Assembly (NCBI RefSeq): GCF_000003815.2
Contig: NC_049984.1
Location: 20,077,643-20,141,642, forward strand
DNA length: 64,000 nucleotides
Origin: Branchiostoma floridae
Taxonomy: Eukaryota > Chordata > Leptocardii > Amphioxiformes > Branchiostomatidae
Direction: 5' to 3'
A program made the position numbers and the translations under genes. This document shows, in pieces, positions 53,852 through 64,000 of this stretch. The notes below the pieces were generated by a model, which ran no database searches, was not told the DNA's origin, and was given only the letters and a program-made list of their open reading frames with translations. Each line of letters begins with the position of its first letter. The first letter of the stretch is position 1.

Positions 53852-54445
53852 CATGTTGAAGAAATGCCTGTTTTAACAGGTATAGAAATGTTTGGCATGG
53901 ATTGAACAGGTCCGTTCATCTCAACATCACTCCATCACCCCATCACAACGGCGACTACTATGGATAGAAGGCATTTTGCGACTGCAAGTCGCAAAATGCA
54001 AAAAACGGCTGCATGGACGCGTGCTTTTAGCGGTGAGAAATTCCATTTTAGCCAGCCGAACTGATCTCAAAAGTTAGATTGGTGAAAGCTTGTTTGTAAC
54101 TGAAGAAATTAGCAGGTAAAGTTTAGCATCCGTGTGCTAAGTCGGAGGTACACAGTTCTGGGTTCTGAGTGGTGCGGTTGTACACTAACAGCGATAAAGT
54201 GCCTTTTGCGGGGATAGACTAATCTAATCGTCGTTTGTAATTGCTATAAACAACAAGCGTACGGACTATGATCATTGGCAATTTTTCCAATTTTATATAT
54301 TAAATATGCTCAACATAATATGAAAAATCTGCTGACATTTCAACGCGACCATGTAAAACACACATTATATCAAAGAAAATCATATACTTTCGACGTTTTT
54401 TTTAGAGAAAGTTGACATAATTTCCATTCGTTAGATTGATTGATA
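53852..54445. other. Noncoding, small hairpin near 53970
   Basis: GGCATTTTGCGACTGCAAGT followed by CGCAAAATGC forms a short hairpin at about 53969-54000. No gene. Confidence 0.45.
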
Positions 54446-55822
54446 ACTAGAGTTCCACGAACACATCCCTTCGCCAAATGATCATGCCTTTATTCAAGAC
54501 TTTATGGTCAAATAGTACCTATAGCTACCCTAATAGCAAACGACTGCATTAACGTGTGTTTCCCCACAAACCCATAAACGCTACCAAAAACATAAACTTC
54601 TTGGCAAAGGTGACAATGAAATTATGTACATTGTTGTGATACTTTCCAGCGCAACTTTCATAGTGCTTTGTCAAAATCATGTAGTCTCTACCAGACTCCA
54701 GCCTGGCCGAAAAGTAAATTATGATAGGGGGCGTTGGTCTATTGACAGTTTTCTTTTTCTCAGTTACATATGTGACAAGTTTGAAAGTCCTATCATGCAC
54801 TGCAAAGGATTTATAAACTTTCCTCATTAATTTTGCAAAAAAAAAAAAACACCTTTGATTTGCATTATGTATGGCATCACTTAAACTATCTACATGAACA
54901 CGAGATGTCAAAAAGTTTTGCTGCACTACCTTAAGAAGCGCTAATGGGCCCATTATCGAACTCGACCTTCGTTTTCCTTACCCATACCCACCTACCAAAT
55001 ATCATCAGGATCCGTTCTTGAGTTATGCATTCCACAAACAAACGGACGCACACACTCTGCCCGCTACCGTCTCGGCAAAAAATGCTACGCCAACCATCTT
55101 CAAACACGACCTTCCTTACCACAGCCGCTACTCAAATACCAAATATCATGAAAATCCATTACAGCTTCTTGAGTTATATGCTGTTGGCGTGGATTTATGA
55201 ACTTTCCTCATTAATTATGCAAATTAACTGTTGATTTGCATAATTAGTATTACATTATGTAAGTCATCACTCATTCTATCTACATACCAAAAATCATTAT
55301 GATCCGTCAACACGTTCTCGAGTTATTCTCGTCCAAAGTTTGAATGGAAATTGGTGCCTGCAGTTCCAAAAAACTGCTAGGGGGTCCAAACTTACAGCAC
55401 TTACTCTTTGCCCCAAGGGCTATCTACCACTTAAAAATCATGACCACAGCATGTCCAGAACACGAGATGTCAAAATTAAGTTTTGCTGCAGTACCTTAGG
55501 GAGCCGCTAGGGGGCCCATTATCGAACTTGACCTTCGTTTTCGTGACCCCTACCCACCTGTCAAATATTATTAGGATCCATTCAAGGGTTCTTGAGTTAT
55601 ACTGTTTACAAGAAAGCGGACGCACACGTTCGGCCCGATACCGTCCTGACGAAAAAAGGCTTCGCCAACCATTTTCGAACACGACCTTCCTTTCCGCAAC
55701 CGCTACGCAAATACCAAATATCATTAAAATCCATACACAGCTTCTCAAGTTATATGCTGTTGACCTACATATAGGGACACAACATGAGGCCTTAACCGAA
55801 AATATAACCTTCTCGGCGAAGG
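54446..55822. repeat. Dispersed family Y, long compound copy
   Basis: Starts CTAGAGTTCCACGA. A short copy ends TTCTTGGCAAAGGT at about 54610, followed by three to four diverged units. Each has a TTGAGTTAT word preceded by CAAATATCATnAGGATCCnTT, and some end CAAACGGACGCACACnCT. The block closes at ACCTTCTCGGCGAAGGTAAT (about 55808-55825). Within it GACCTTCGTTTTCnTnACCC and AGCCGCTAGGGGGCCCATTA recur. Noncoding. Confidence 0.7.
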
Positions 55823-55839
55823 TAATGATGATAACGTTC

Positions 55840-56090
55840 CCTCCATACATTCTTCGTCTAGGGCCGCCCTTTGGATAGGACATAAATGGAGGTCCCGTGT
55901 TCGGGGAGAGCAACACCCCAAGCACGTTAAAGAACCCGCCACATGTGCGAACATGAGCGGATCCAACCATTCCGGCCAAAAAGGGGTAGGGAATCTTCCG
56001 AGCAGCCCTCGTAACCCCTGCTTCGCCTATTGGGTCAGTTAGTTCTCACTCATAGTGAGCAAACTGGGCTGGTCTCAATCATGATATTTT
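55840..56090 (-). repeat. Dispersed family Z, copy 1
   Basis: On the minus strand it reads AGGCGAAGCAGGGGTTACGA, then GGCCGGAATGGTTGGATCC, then GCGGGTTCTTTAACGTGC and CACGGGACCTCCATTTATG. The first half recurs in plus orientation at 63735-64000. Confidence 0.65.
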
Positions 56091-56699
56091 GCCGTGTGGC
56101 AAAATTCTTTTCTCGTTACCAGAGTAAGGCTTCCAAGTATTACTTGGAATTAAAAGACCACCAGGACACTAGAACGTGTTTGGAGGGAACACAAATGTGC
56201 TTTTGATTACTCGCAAATATCAGCCAATGCAAACACAACCGTGAACGATACAACATAGTAAGGAATCGCTTAGGAACGTACGTAAACTTATGTAAACAAA
56301 CACTAGAACAGCTCGTGGCATTTCTAATTCTAATAATGGCTATTGTCGTTTAACTATAGAGAAAGACATAATGCATATCATTTTTTTGAATGACAATTTC
56401 ACGTAATTCAACTGCCAAAAAGGCCGTCACGTCGGGCAAGAAACAGTCGCCAAAACACCCGGCAAGCTACTACTAGGAGTACTAGTAACCCAAAGGGCCC
56501 AAACAAGAGCGAAATGCGACAAGCCAGCAACAAGAAAGCATTGCGCCGCACGCCGGACCTCATCAATTCGTCATGACTGAATTGCGGCAAAGGAAGATCG
56601 GAGAAACAAATTAGGAAGAAAGATTGAAAGATTAAAATGCGTTGCATTTCAATCAGCATGTCAAACTGTTGAAACGAATGTAGTGTACAGTGAGCTATA
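56091..56699. other. Noncoding, nothing recognised
   Basis: No gene. A minus frame at 56408-56752 is Leu/Phe-rich and runs into the tandem array, without motif support. Confidence 0.4.
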
Positions 56700-59060
56700 T
56701 CGGCATCTCGCTTATCAAGTGGAGTTCTGTGGCAGTGTGATCTTGAAAACAATTTATAACGTTATAAAACCATATAGATAGAAATATACATTTATAGGGC
56801 GCCACAAGGGCAACCCTTTTTTTGGTGAAACAAACGTTATTAGAAATCCGACGGTGTTGGACATCGTACTTGCAAATGTAGTGTAAATAAACTATAGCGG
56901 CAAATCGCCTGTCACGTGGAGTTACATGTATGGCAGTGTGATCTTGAAAACAATTTATAACGTTATAAAACCATATAGATAGAAATATACATTTATAGGG
57001 CGCCACAAGGGCAACCCTTTTTTTGGTGAAACAAACGTTATTAGAAATCCGACGGTGTTGGACATCGTACTTGCAAATGTAGTGTAAAGTAAACTATAGC
57101 GGCAAATCGCCTAGCTGTCACGTGGAGTTACATGTATGGCAGTGTGATCTTGAAAACAATTTATAACGTTATAAAACCATATAGATAGAAATATACATTT
57201 ATAGGGCGCCACAAGGGCAACCCTGTTTTGGGTGAAACAAACGTTATTAGAAATCCGACGGTGTTGGACATCGTACTTGCAAATGCAGTGTAAAGTAAAC
57301 TATGGCGGCAAATCGCCTGTCACGTGGAGTTACATGTATGGCAGTGTGATCTTGAAAACAATTTATAACGTTATAAAACCATATAGATAGAAATATGCAT
57401 TTATAGGGCGCCACAAGGGCAACCCTGTTTTGGGTGAAACAAACGTTATTAGAAATCCGACGGTGTTGGACATCGTACTTGCAAATGCAGTGTAAAGTAA
57501 ACTATAGCGGCAAATCGCCCGTCACGTGGAGTTGTATGGCAGTGTGATCTTGAAAACAATTTATAACGTTATAAAACCATATAGATATAAATATACATTT
57601 ATAGGGCGCCACAAGGGCAACACTTTTTTTGGTGAAACAAGCGTTATTAGAAATCCGACGGTGTTGGACATCGTACTTGCAAATGTAGTGTAAAGTAAAC
57701 AAAAGCGGCAAATCGCCTGTCACGTATGGCAGTGTGATTTTGAAAACAAATTACTTTTTTTATAAAACCATATAGATAGAAATATACATTTATAGGGCGC
57801 CACAAGGGCAACCCTGTTTTGGGTGAAACAAACGTTATTAGAAATCCGACGGTGTTGGACATCGTACTTGCAAATGCAGTGTAAAGTAAACTATAGCGGC
57901 AAATCGCCTGTCACGTGGAGTTACATGTATGGCAGTGTGATCTTGAAAACAATTTATAACGTTATAAAACCATATAGATAGAAATATACATTTATAGGGC
58001 GCCACAAGGGCAACACTTTTTTTGGTGAAACAAGCGTTATTAGAAATCCGACGGTGTTGGACATCGTACTTGCAAATGTAGTGTAAAGTAAACTATAGCG
58101 GCAAATCGCCTGTCACGTGGAGTTACATGTATGGCAGTGTGATCTTGAAAACAATTTATAACGTTATAAAACCATATAGATAGAAATATGCATTTATAGG
58201 GCGCCACAAGGGCAACACTTTTTTTGGTGAAACAAACGTTATTAGAAATCCGACGGTGTTGGACATCGTACTTGCAAATGTAGTGTAAAGTAAACAAAAG
58301 CGGCAAATCGCCTGTCACGTATGGCAGTGTGATTTTGAAAACAAATTATTTTTTTTATCAAACCATATAGATAGAAATATACATTTATAGGGCGCCACAA
58401 GGGCAACCCTGTTTTGGGTGAAACAAACGTTATTAGAAATCCGACGGTGTTGGACATCGTACTTGCAAATGTAGTGTAAAGTAAACTATAGCGGCAAATC
58501 GCCTGTCACGTATGGCAGTGTGATTTTGAAAACAAATTATTTTTTTATAAAACCATATACATAGAAATATACATTTATAGGGCGCCACAAGGGCAACCCT
58601 TTTTTGGTGAAACAAACGTTATTAGAAATCCGACGGTGTTGGACATCGTACTTGCAAATGCAGTGTAAAGTAAACTATAGCGGCAAATCGCCTGTCACGT
58701 GGAGTTACATGTATGGCAGTGTGATCTTGAAAACAATTTATAACGTTATAAAACCATATAGATAGAAATATGCATTTATAGGGCGCCACAAGGACAACCC
58801 TGTTTTGGGTGAAACAAACGTTATTAGAAATCCGACGGTGTTGGACATCGTACTTGCAAATGCAGTGTAAAGTAAACTATAGCGGCAAATCGCCTGTCAT
58901 GTGGAGTTGTATGGCAGTGTGATCTTGAAAACAAATTTCAACGTTATGAAACCATATAGATAGAAATATACATTTATAGGGCGCCACAAGGGCAACCCTG
59001 TTTTTGGTGAAACACACGTTATTAGAAATCCGACGGTGTTGGACATCATACTCGATAAAA
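56700..59060. repeat. Satellite-like array, about 202-bp unit, 12 copies
   Basis: GGGCGCCACAAGGGCAACCC occurs at about 56797, 56998, 57204, 57406, 57604, 57797, 57999, 58200, 58391, 58582, 58782 and 58980. The unit also contains ATCCGACGGTGTTGGACATC and GCGGCAAATCGCC. Two subtypes differ in GTGGAGTTACATGTATGGCA versus GTATGGCA and in TTTATAACGTTATAAAACC versus a T-run. The shorter 191-193-bp units therefore form a distinct class interspersed with the longer ones. Minus-strand frames of 60-103 residues repeat with the array and are not genes. Confidence 0.92.
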
Positions 59061-59537
59061 TTAGCAAATGTTGCAGAACAAGCCGGGGTTGATTCTCTGG
59101 CACCATGTCGAGGAGGAAGCTATTATCGGCCGCCTTTTGGCTTATGTGAATCAAAAGTTATTAAGAACCCGTAGGTGTTGTATATAATACTAGATGAAAC
59201 TGGAAATGTTACAGAATAAACGCCGCGACGCCAGGATTGGTTCCAATCAATCCAATTTTAAATAGAAGTATGAATATAAATGGTAAATAAAATAGTCCCG
59301 AGACGACAATAAAAAAAAAACGGTGAGCACAATGAAGGCTTCCAACGCCGAAGCCTTCATGGAAAGGACTTACCGGAAACAATAGGGAGCGCACAGATTT
59401 GCCTGCACGTAAAGTTATACGGCATGTCTGTGTGCTCCAAAATCCGTCGGATTCCCTACGAGTTCGTACGGAGGCGGTACTTTCCACTTACGGATCGCAA
59501 AAGATTGCCCAGGTTTTGGCACTTAGACAGACGTATT
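59061..59537. other. Decaying flank of the array; small hairpin
   Basis: GTAGGTGTTGTATATAATAC and GAAATGTTACAGAATAAACG echo parts of the array unit's end (GGTGTTGGACATCATACTCG, AAATGTTGCAGAACAAGCCG), suggesting two degenerate units. A hairpin TGAAGGCTTCC...GAAGCCTTCA lies at about 59333-59359. Confidence 0.5.
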
Positions 59538-59598
59538 TGCACGTACGGCGGGTTGTGCCTTTAGCTTTAAGCTATGGGCACAACCCGCCGTATGTGCA
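59538..59598. other. Strong 22-bp inverted repeat
   Basis: TGCACGTACGGCGGGTTGTG then CC pairs with GG then CACAACCCGCCGTATGTGCA, one mismatch in 22, loop of about 17 bases that is itself AAGCTTTAAGCT-like. It is flanked by unrelated sequence on both sides. Confidence 0.75.
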
Positions 59599-59640
59599 CA
59601 TTCGCCCCAACCCCCATCCCGCGTATCATCTCTTAATGAA

Positions 59641-60731
59641 CTAGAGTTCGGCGACCTCATACCTCCATGAAAATTTAGAGCTTTTGTAAATTTCATGCAA
59701 TTGACTAAGACATTAACATAATTTATGCATGGTGTAGTTCATCATTGACAAACGTACACATGTCACAATTATAAAATTCCCATTATTAATCATNNNNNNN
59801 NNNNNNNNNNNNNNNNNNNNNNNNNNNNNNNNNNNNNNNNNNNNNNNNNNNNNNNNNNNNNNNNNNNNNNNNNNNNNNNNNNNNNNNNNNNNNNNNNNNN
59901 NNNNNNNNNNNNNNNNNNNNNNNNNNNNNNNNNNNNNNNNNNNNNNNNNNNNNNNNNNNNNNNNNNNNNNNNNNNNCATGCATATCATTATGACATCTTT
60001 TGCATAAGCTACTGCACTAGTACCTAAAATGTAAGCAATCCGTCAATCCTTTCTGCAGTTATCCTCTTGGGAATGTCTTGACAAAAACGCCCCTGCAGTT
60101 CCACAATGTAATGTTAGGGGACTGAAACTTGCCCCACTTTGTCATGACACTGAAAGCTATCTACCACTGAAATGTCACGACCATATCACGTACGGGACAA
60201 GAGATACATTGAAAAAACTGCTATGATAGAATATTCTCAATAATTATGCAAATGTACTCCTATTTTGCATAATTAGTATTTTATCTTGTACAACATTGTC
60301 TAAGGTACCTACATACCAAAAATCATGAAAATCCGTTGTTCCCTTCTTGAGTTATCCTCTTCAGAAGTTTTTGACAAAAATGCCCCTGCTATCCCAAAAC
60401 TAGACGCTAGGGGGCCCAAACTTATGTCATTTTTTCCTGAGCATAAGAGCTATCTAATACTTAAAAATCTTGACCATAGCATGTTCAGAACACAGAGATA
60501 GCAAAACCGGAAGTTGCGCTGCAGTACCAAGGTCATACACCAGGGGACCCAAAATTGACCTTGACCTTCGTCTTCCCAACCCCTACCCACATACCAAATA
60601 TCATCGTAGTCCATCAAGAGGTTCTCAAGTTATGCTGACCACAAATATGCGGACACACAGACACACAGACACACACACAGACACACAGACAGACACACTC
60701 AAAACTATACCTCCATTTTTTCATGGAGGTA
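59641..60731. mobile_element. Dispersed family Y element, near-complete copy
   Basis: Begins CTAGAGTTCGGCGACCTCAT then ACCTCCATGAAAA, and ends CCTCCATTTTTTCATGGAGG then TAATT. The terminal words ACCTCCATGAAAA and TTTTCATGGAGGT are complementary. The interior has two or three diverged copies of an ATCATGAAAATCCGTTG / TTCTTGAGTTAT unit and an ACACACAGAC simple repeat near the right end. The gap at 59794-59976 falls inside. No ORF, so nonautonomous. Confidence 0.65.
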
Positions 60732-60774
60732 ATTATTCAAGGCCAAGAAGGCGGGCGATGTAGACCGCACACAC

Positions 60775-61148
60775 CCCAGTGGAACGAAAGCTTTTCGGGC
60801 GTCTGGGTTGGAGTGCACATTTCTCATAATCTGCTGCGAAATGACACTTAATACTAACATGGCTGAAAAGCACAGGATGTGAAGTATTTTTGGTGAAAAT
60901 TGTGTTTTGGTCCTACCCTTACTTCCGGATATCCATACGCATTGAATGTAGGCCGATTCACACCAAAGTGGGACGAAAGCTTTTCGGGGGTCTGGGTTTG
61001 AGTTCAAATTTTGTCTGAACATGCTGCGAAATGACATTCAATACTAACACTGCTGAAAAGCAAAGGATGTGAAGTGTTTTGGTGAAAATTGTATTTGCGC
61101 CCAAACCGTACTTCCGGATATCCATACGCGTTGAATGTAAGCCGATTC
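60775..61148. repeat. Tandem duplication of about 187 bp
   Basis: GAACGAAAGCTTTTCGGG, GCTGCGAAATGACA, TGAAAAGCACAGGATGTGAA, CTTCCGGATATCCATACGC and TTGAATGTAGGCCGATTC occur in the same order at about 60780-60960 and 60968-61148. The copies are roughly 85-90 percent alike by eye. Confidence 0.85.
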
Positions 61149-61631
61149 TGTGACCTGGATGAACCTCTATGTTTGTTATGGATGTAAGCGAAGTTGCAAT
61201 ACCGCGCACCGTTAATGTATAAAAAAAACTGCAATACTAGAATTTTCTTTGTATTTGGCTTGTTTATAGAAAAGGTTTTCTCTTTTTGACAACCTCAGTC
61301 GTTTTCGTTTTATCCAATGCGTTTTATCCAATGCGAGATTGCGCAATTTGTCCGCATTATCTTTGACATAAAAATCAGGTTCTTCCCTCCAATTTACCAA
61401 CATTACGTCAGGTGAAGAAACAAAACTCAGTTGGTCTTGTATCTGTATAAGAGACGGTAGCTAGACTTGAGGGTGTGCAGCCTCCAATTGAAACTTCAAA
61501 TCTACTAGGATGTGCTCCCTAAAGGGGGGTTGAGATAAAAGTCGGTGGAAATAGAGACAGCACCCTGGCATGGACACAGTGGGTAACCAACTGCCCCTAC
61601 AGCCTTAAAAAGCCATTGAACTACTTTTAAC
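61149..61631. other. Noncoding, nothing recognised
   Basis: Contains a short duplication CGTTTTATCCAATGCG at about 61306-61332. No gene. Confidence 0.4.
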
Positions 61632-62336
61632 TAGAGTCCATTCCAAGATTAAGACACCGTGTGGATGTTTGTGGCCATTGTTTAGAATTGATTTTAAAGT
61701 TTTCTAATTATATGTCTAGGACATTTGATACTTCAGAAATATTTGTAACACTGTTTCAACGTTATAAATATTTCCCTGGTCTTGTAAAACTTTGGAAATA
61801 TTCATCGTGTGGAATTGGATACTCCTAATGGTTTCTAAATAATGATAACAGCATTCTACCATTATTTACCATTTTCTACCATTTTTGTAAATGGTTCAGT
61901 GGGCTGGGAAGATAGCAATTCACACATCCTTGCAAAGTATGGTTGGGTGCCATGCAACAATGGCCCACCACAAAGGATCCACCAGTGCCCAGCAGTGAAA
62001 TCTAAAAATATACAGATACAACAATAGGGCTTACTTTTATGGGGGCAATAAACTAATTTAACCATTTGGCCAGGTTTACCATTTTTTGTAAATATTTGTA
62101 AATGTGAAATAATCACACAGAGGTTTTACAATTATTCTAAATAAAGATATTTTATACAGTTACTTTCAAAATGTTTCTAAAATATTCAAAGGAATTCAAA
62201 TATATCAGTACTTTCTCAGTCAATTTTTTAAAAAATGATTTAATTATTGTGGCTCAGATATTCTTTTATTAAAAATAATTCAGACTGATTATAAATATCG
62301 CCTAAAAACCCTCATGGTGTCTTGGAATGGACTCTA
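61632..62336. mobile_element. Mariner-like nonautonomous element, about 705 bp
   Basis: TAGAGTCCATTCCAAGA at the left end and TCTTGGAATGGACTCTA at the right end are exact complements. Both outer ends are TA, compatible with TA target duplication and a GAGTCCATTCC terminus (Tc1/mariner-type). Interior AT-rich, no transposase ORF. Confidence 0.75.
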
Positions 62337-63334
62337 ACGTTGAATGAATAACCAATTGAACAACATGTTATTGACCACACTTGGATTTATTGTGCAACAC
62401 TGTGAAAAGCTTACACATAAACCACTGATAATAATATACGCCAGTTAGGCTGTGGAATGCAGGAAATTATTACAAAAGTGAGAAATTCTTCAACATCTTA
62501 TAAGTATTTCTATTTCTAATGATTTGCCTGTGTTGCATATTGATTTAGTGCGTTTATTTTATTGTACTATCACAACTTCAATTCAGGGCTCGGGCTTCGA
62601 ATATATACGTGCTGATATGAATAAACCATTACTGCCTCAAAACATTTCTGGATTGTCCATATTTAGAGGCAGACCCATTGCATACTGGTTTACCCCTTAC
62701 AAGTTCAATAGTGTACAAAACTTTCAGACTTTAGCAACTACAAAATCCCGCCCGTACTTGGGCGTTTCGTCGACAAATGGGCTATGTTAGGCCAAGTAGT
62801 GAATAAAGCAAATACTAGCTATCTACAACAGTTACAATAGACATCTAAAGATTGGAGACAAAAGTAATAATTGATAGTTACTGGCTACAATCTATATTAT
62901 AGCTATATGCTCAACGCTGATCATGAATGAAGGGTAACTCTTACATTATAAACCACTGATGATACAAGACCATTGGGGCGAACCAGTTTAGTTTCTGTGG
63001 GATGCGGTGCTTCACAGAGTCCAGAGTTGCATGTATTTGGCCTTGGCATCTTGTGTTGATTGTTTTAAACGTCTATTTGGCCGCTACATCTTGAATATAT
63101 TTTCATAGTATTGGGATTTTTACTGCCTTTGAAGTATTTTTTTATTTATTACTGTCCATCTATAGCCGAATCCCGTAGTAACCATTCTGGTTAACCCATT
63201 ACAAGTTGAATATTGTTACATTACCAGATCTCAACAATTTTTAAGAAACAGCCATGCCTGCGCACTACGTCTACAACTGGCCTAAAGTTAGGATACCTGT
63301 GTTGTAACAAATAAACATTACTAAGTCTAAAAAA
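62337..63334. other. Noncoding, nothing certain
   Basis: AT-rich. The frame at 62524-62790 lacks motif or splice support. Two loosely similar stretches mentioning CATTACTGCC...GTTTACCCCTTACAAGTTCAA and TTTACTGCC...GGTTAACCCATTACAAGTTGAA (about 62626-62707 and 63117-63212) suggest an old duplication. Confidence 0.4.
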
Positions 63335-63640
63335 ATATTGAGAATGATCAAACGTAATTTGTGGACATGCCCAACAAGACTAAAATCACTTGCATACACT
63401 TCACTAGTAAGACCAAACCCAGAATATGTTAGTATGGGACCCATGTACAAAGAAAGACAAAGATAAACTGGCACGGGTACAGAAACAAGATACTAGATTC
63501 TGTACTAACAATTATGACATGTGTGCTCTATATATAGTATCACCAATGCATTGAAAACAGATCTACAGTGGATGTCACCCAAAGAAGGAAGTAAAATAGC
63601 CATACTATGCATGGTATACAAAATTACCATACAGTACCTA
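63335..63640 (+). pseudogene. CR1-like LINE C-terminal remnant
   Basis: Frames read IKRNLWTCPTRLKSLAYTSL, then VRPNPEY, then, after frameshifts and stops, SITNALKTDLQWMSPKEGSK and IAILCMVYKITIQYL. These correspond to the conserved post-RT block of CR1/L2-type elements (RRNLxxCPxxVKxxAYxxLVRPxLEY...LxWxxLxxRRxxxRLxxxYKIxxxL). Heavily decayed; the RT core is absent. Confidence 0.75.
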
Positions 63641-63734
63641 ATACCAGGTCAAAAAAGAACTAGACATATTATGTAGTGTGTAAGTACAAGAGTTATCCAG
63701 TCAAGATGTATGTGCTTAAAAACACCACCAGGGC

Positions 63735-64000
63735 TATTCTTTTTTTTAAACGAGTTTGTTCAGTGCAAGGCCATTGACCACTTCTAGGCACTGAACTACG
63801 CTCACTGTGGCAGCATCTCTTCTCACTAAGTCAGAAACATCGAGCTTCAGCAAGTTTGACTAACTACTCAGTAGGCGTGGCAGGGGTTATGAGGCTGCTT
63901 GGAAAAAAATTACAACCCCATTTAGCCGGAATGGTCTGATCCACTCACACCGGGAAGGTCCCCTACTCTTTTCGATAAGCTTTAATGAAGTTTATTTGCA
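63735..64000 (+). repeat. Dispersed family Z, copy 2
   Basis: GTAGGCGTGGCAGGGGTTAT, GGCTGCTTGG, GCCGGAATGGTCTGATCC and GGTCCCCTACTCTTT match the minus strand of 55840-56090 with moderate divergence. It continues to the window edge. Confidence 0.6.

Noticed and set aside
56695-59154. Repeated minus-strand proteins of 60-103 residues
   Set aside because: They recur with the 202-bp array, start and stop at array landmarks, and change frame with unit length.
61842-62116. Short frames on both strands near 62 kb
   Set aside because: They lie inside a TA-flanked nonautonomous transposon with no conserved transposase motif.

Overview
This window looks like metazoan genomic scaffold, most likely from a lancelet (Branchiostoma) or a close invertebrate deuterostome. 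That is an inference from several features: short phase-consistent exons with GT-AG introns, a tyrosine-recombinase retroelement, CR1-type LINE debris, abundant MITEs, GTACAT palindromic repeats and large tandem arrays. There are no operons and no prokaryotic signals. Fourteen runs of N break the scaffold, mostly inside repeats; the largest are near 10721-11018, 26748-27221, 31873-32247 and 51775-52325.

Region by region. 1-3.6 kb: a 5'-truncated tyrosine-recombinase (YR) retrotransposon with the RT thumb, RNase H and a full-length YR ORF, followed by a repeated 85-bp block that looks like the 3' half of a split direct repeat. 4.5-5.4 kb: an unknown coiled-coil ORF cut by an 86-bp MITE. 5.8-6.6 kb: a minus-strand exon with a SAP-like domain and an acidic tail. 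7.2-9.3 kb: wreckage of LINE endonuclease, a hAT/DUF4371 transposase and LINE reverse transcriptase. 9.4-12.7 kb: an inverted-repeat element, a 5S rRNA-derived sequence, and a 43-bp minisatellite split by a 1.06-kb long-TIR element.

14.0-24.7 kb holds the main host gene: 17 plus-strand exons whose phases join without a break (about 949 codons). They encode part of an extracellular, fibronectin-III-like protein, incomplete at both ends. 25.5-29.9 kb is a large inverted-repeat structure enclosing about 11.5 copies of a 182-bp satellite; one arm carries a later insertion. 30.4-31.4 kb is a TTAA-flanked piggyBac-like nonautonomous element containing five CRE palindromes. 31.8-43 kb is mostly tandem and dispersed repeats, including seven 70-bp units that are each a hairpin.

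44-48.1 kb carries minus-strand features: a probable 3'-terminal exon, the endonuclease half of a CR1-like LINE, a TG microsatellite, and the first exon of a type II membrane protein resembling a copper amine oxidase N-terminus. 48.1-64 kb is repeat-rich: a second copy of the 5-kb MITE, a tRNA-like Pol III unit, a 12-copy array of about 202 bp, several TIR elements and a LINE C-terminal remnant.

The host coding content seen is the FN3-like gene, the amine-oxidase-like exon and a few isolated exons. Most of the rest is a record of mobile-element insertion, some of it nested, with several insertions dated relative to one another by interrupted repeats and target-site duplications. No cooperating pathway is visible.
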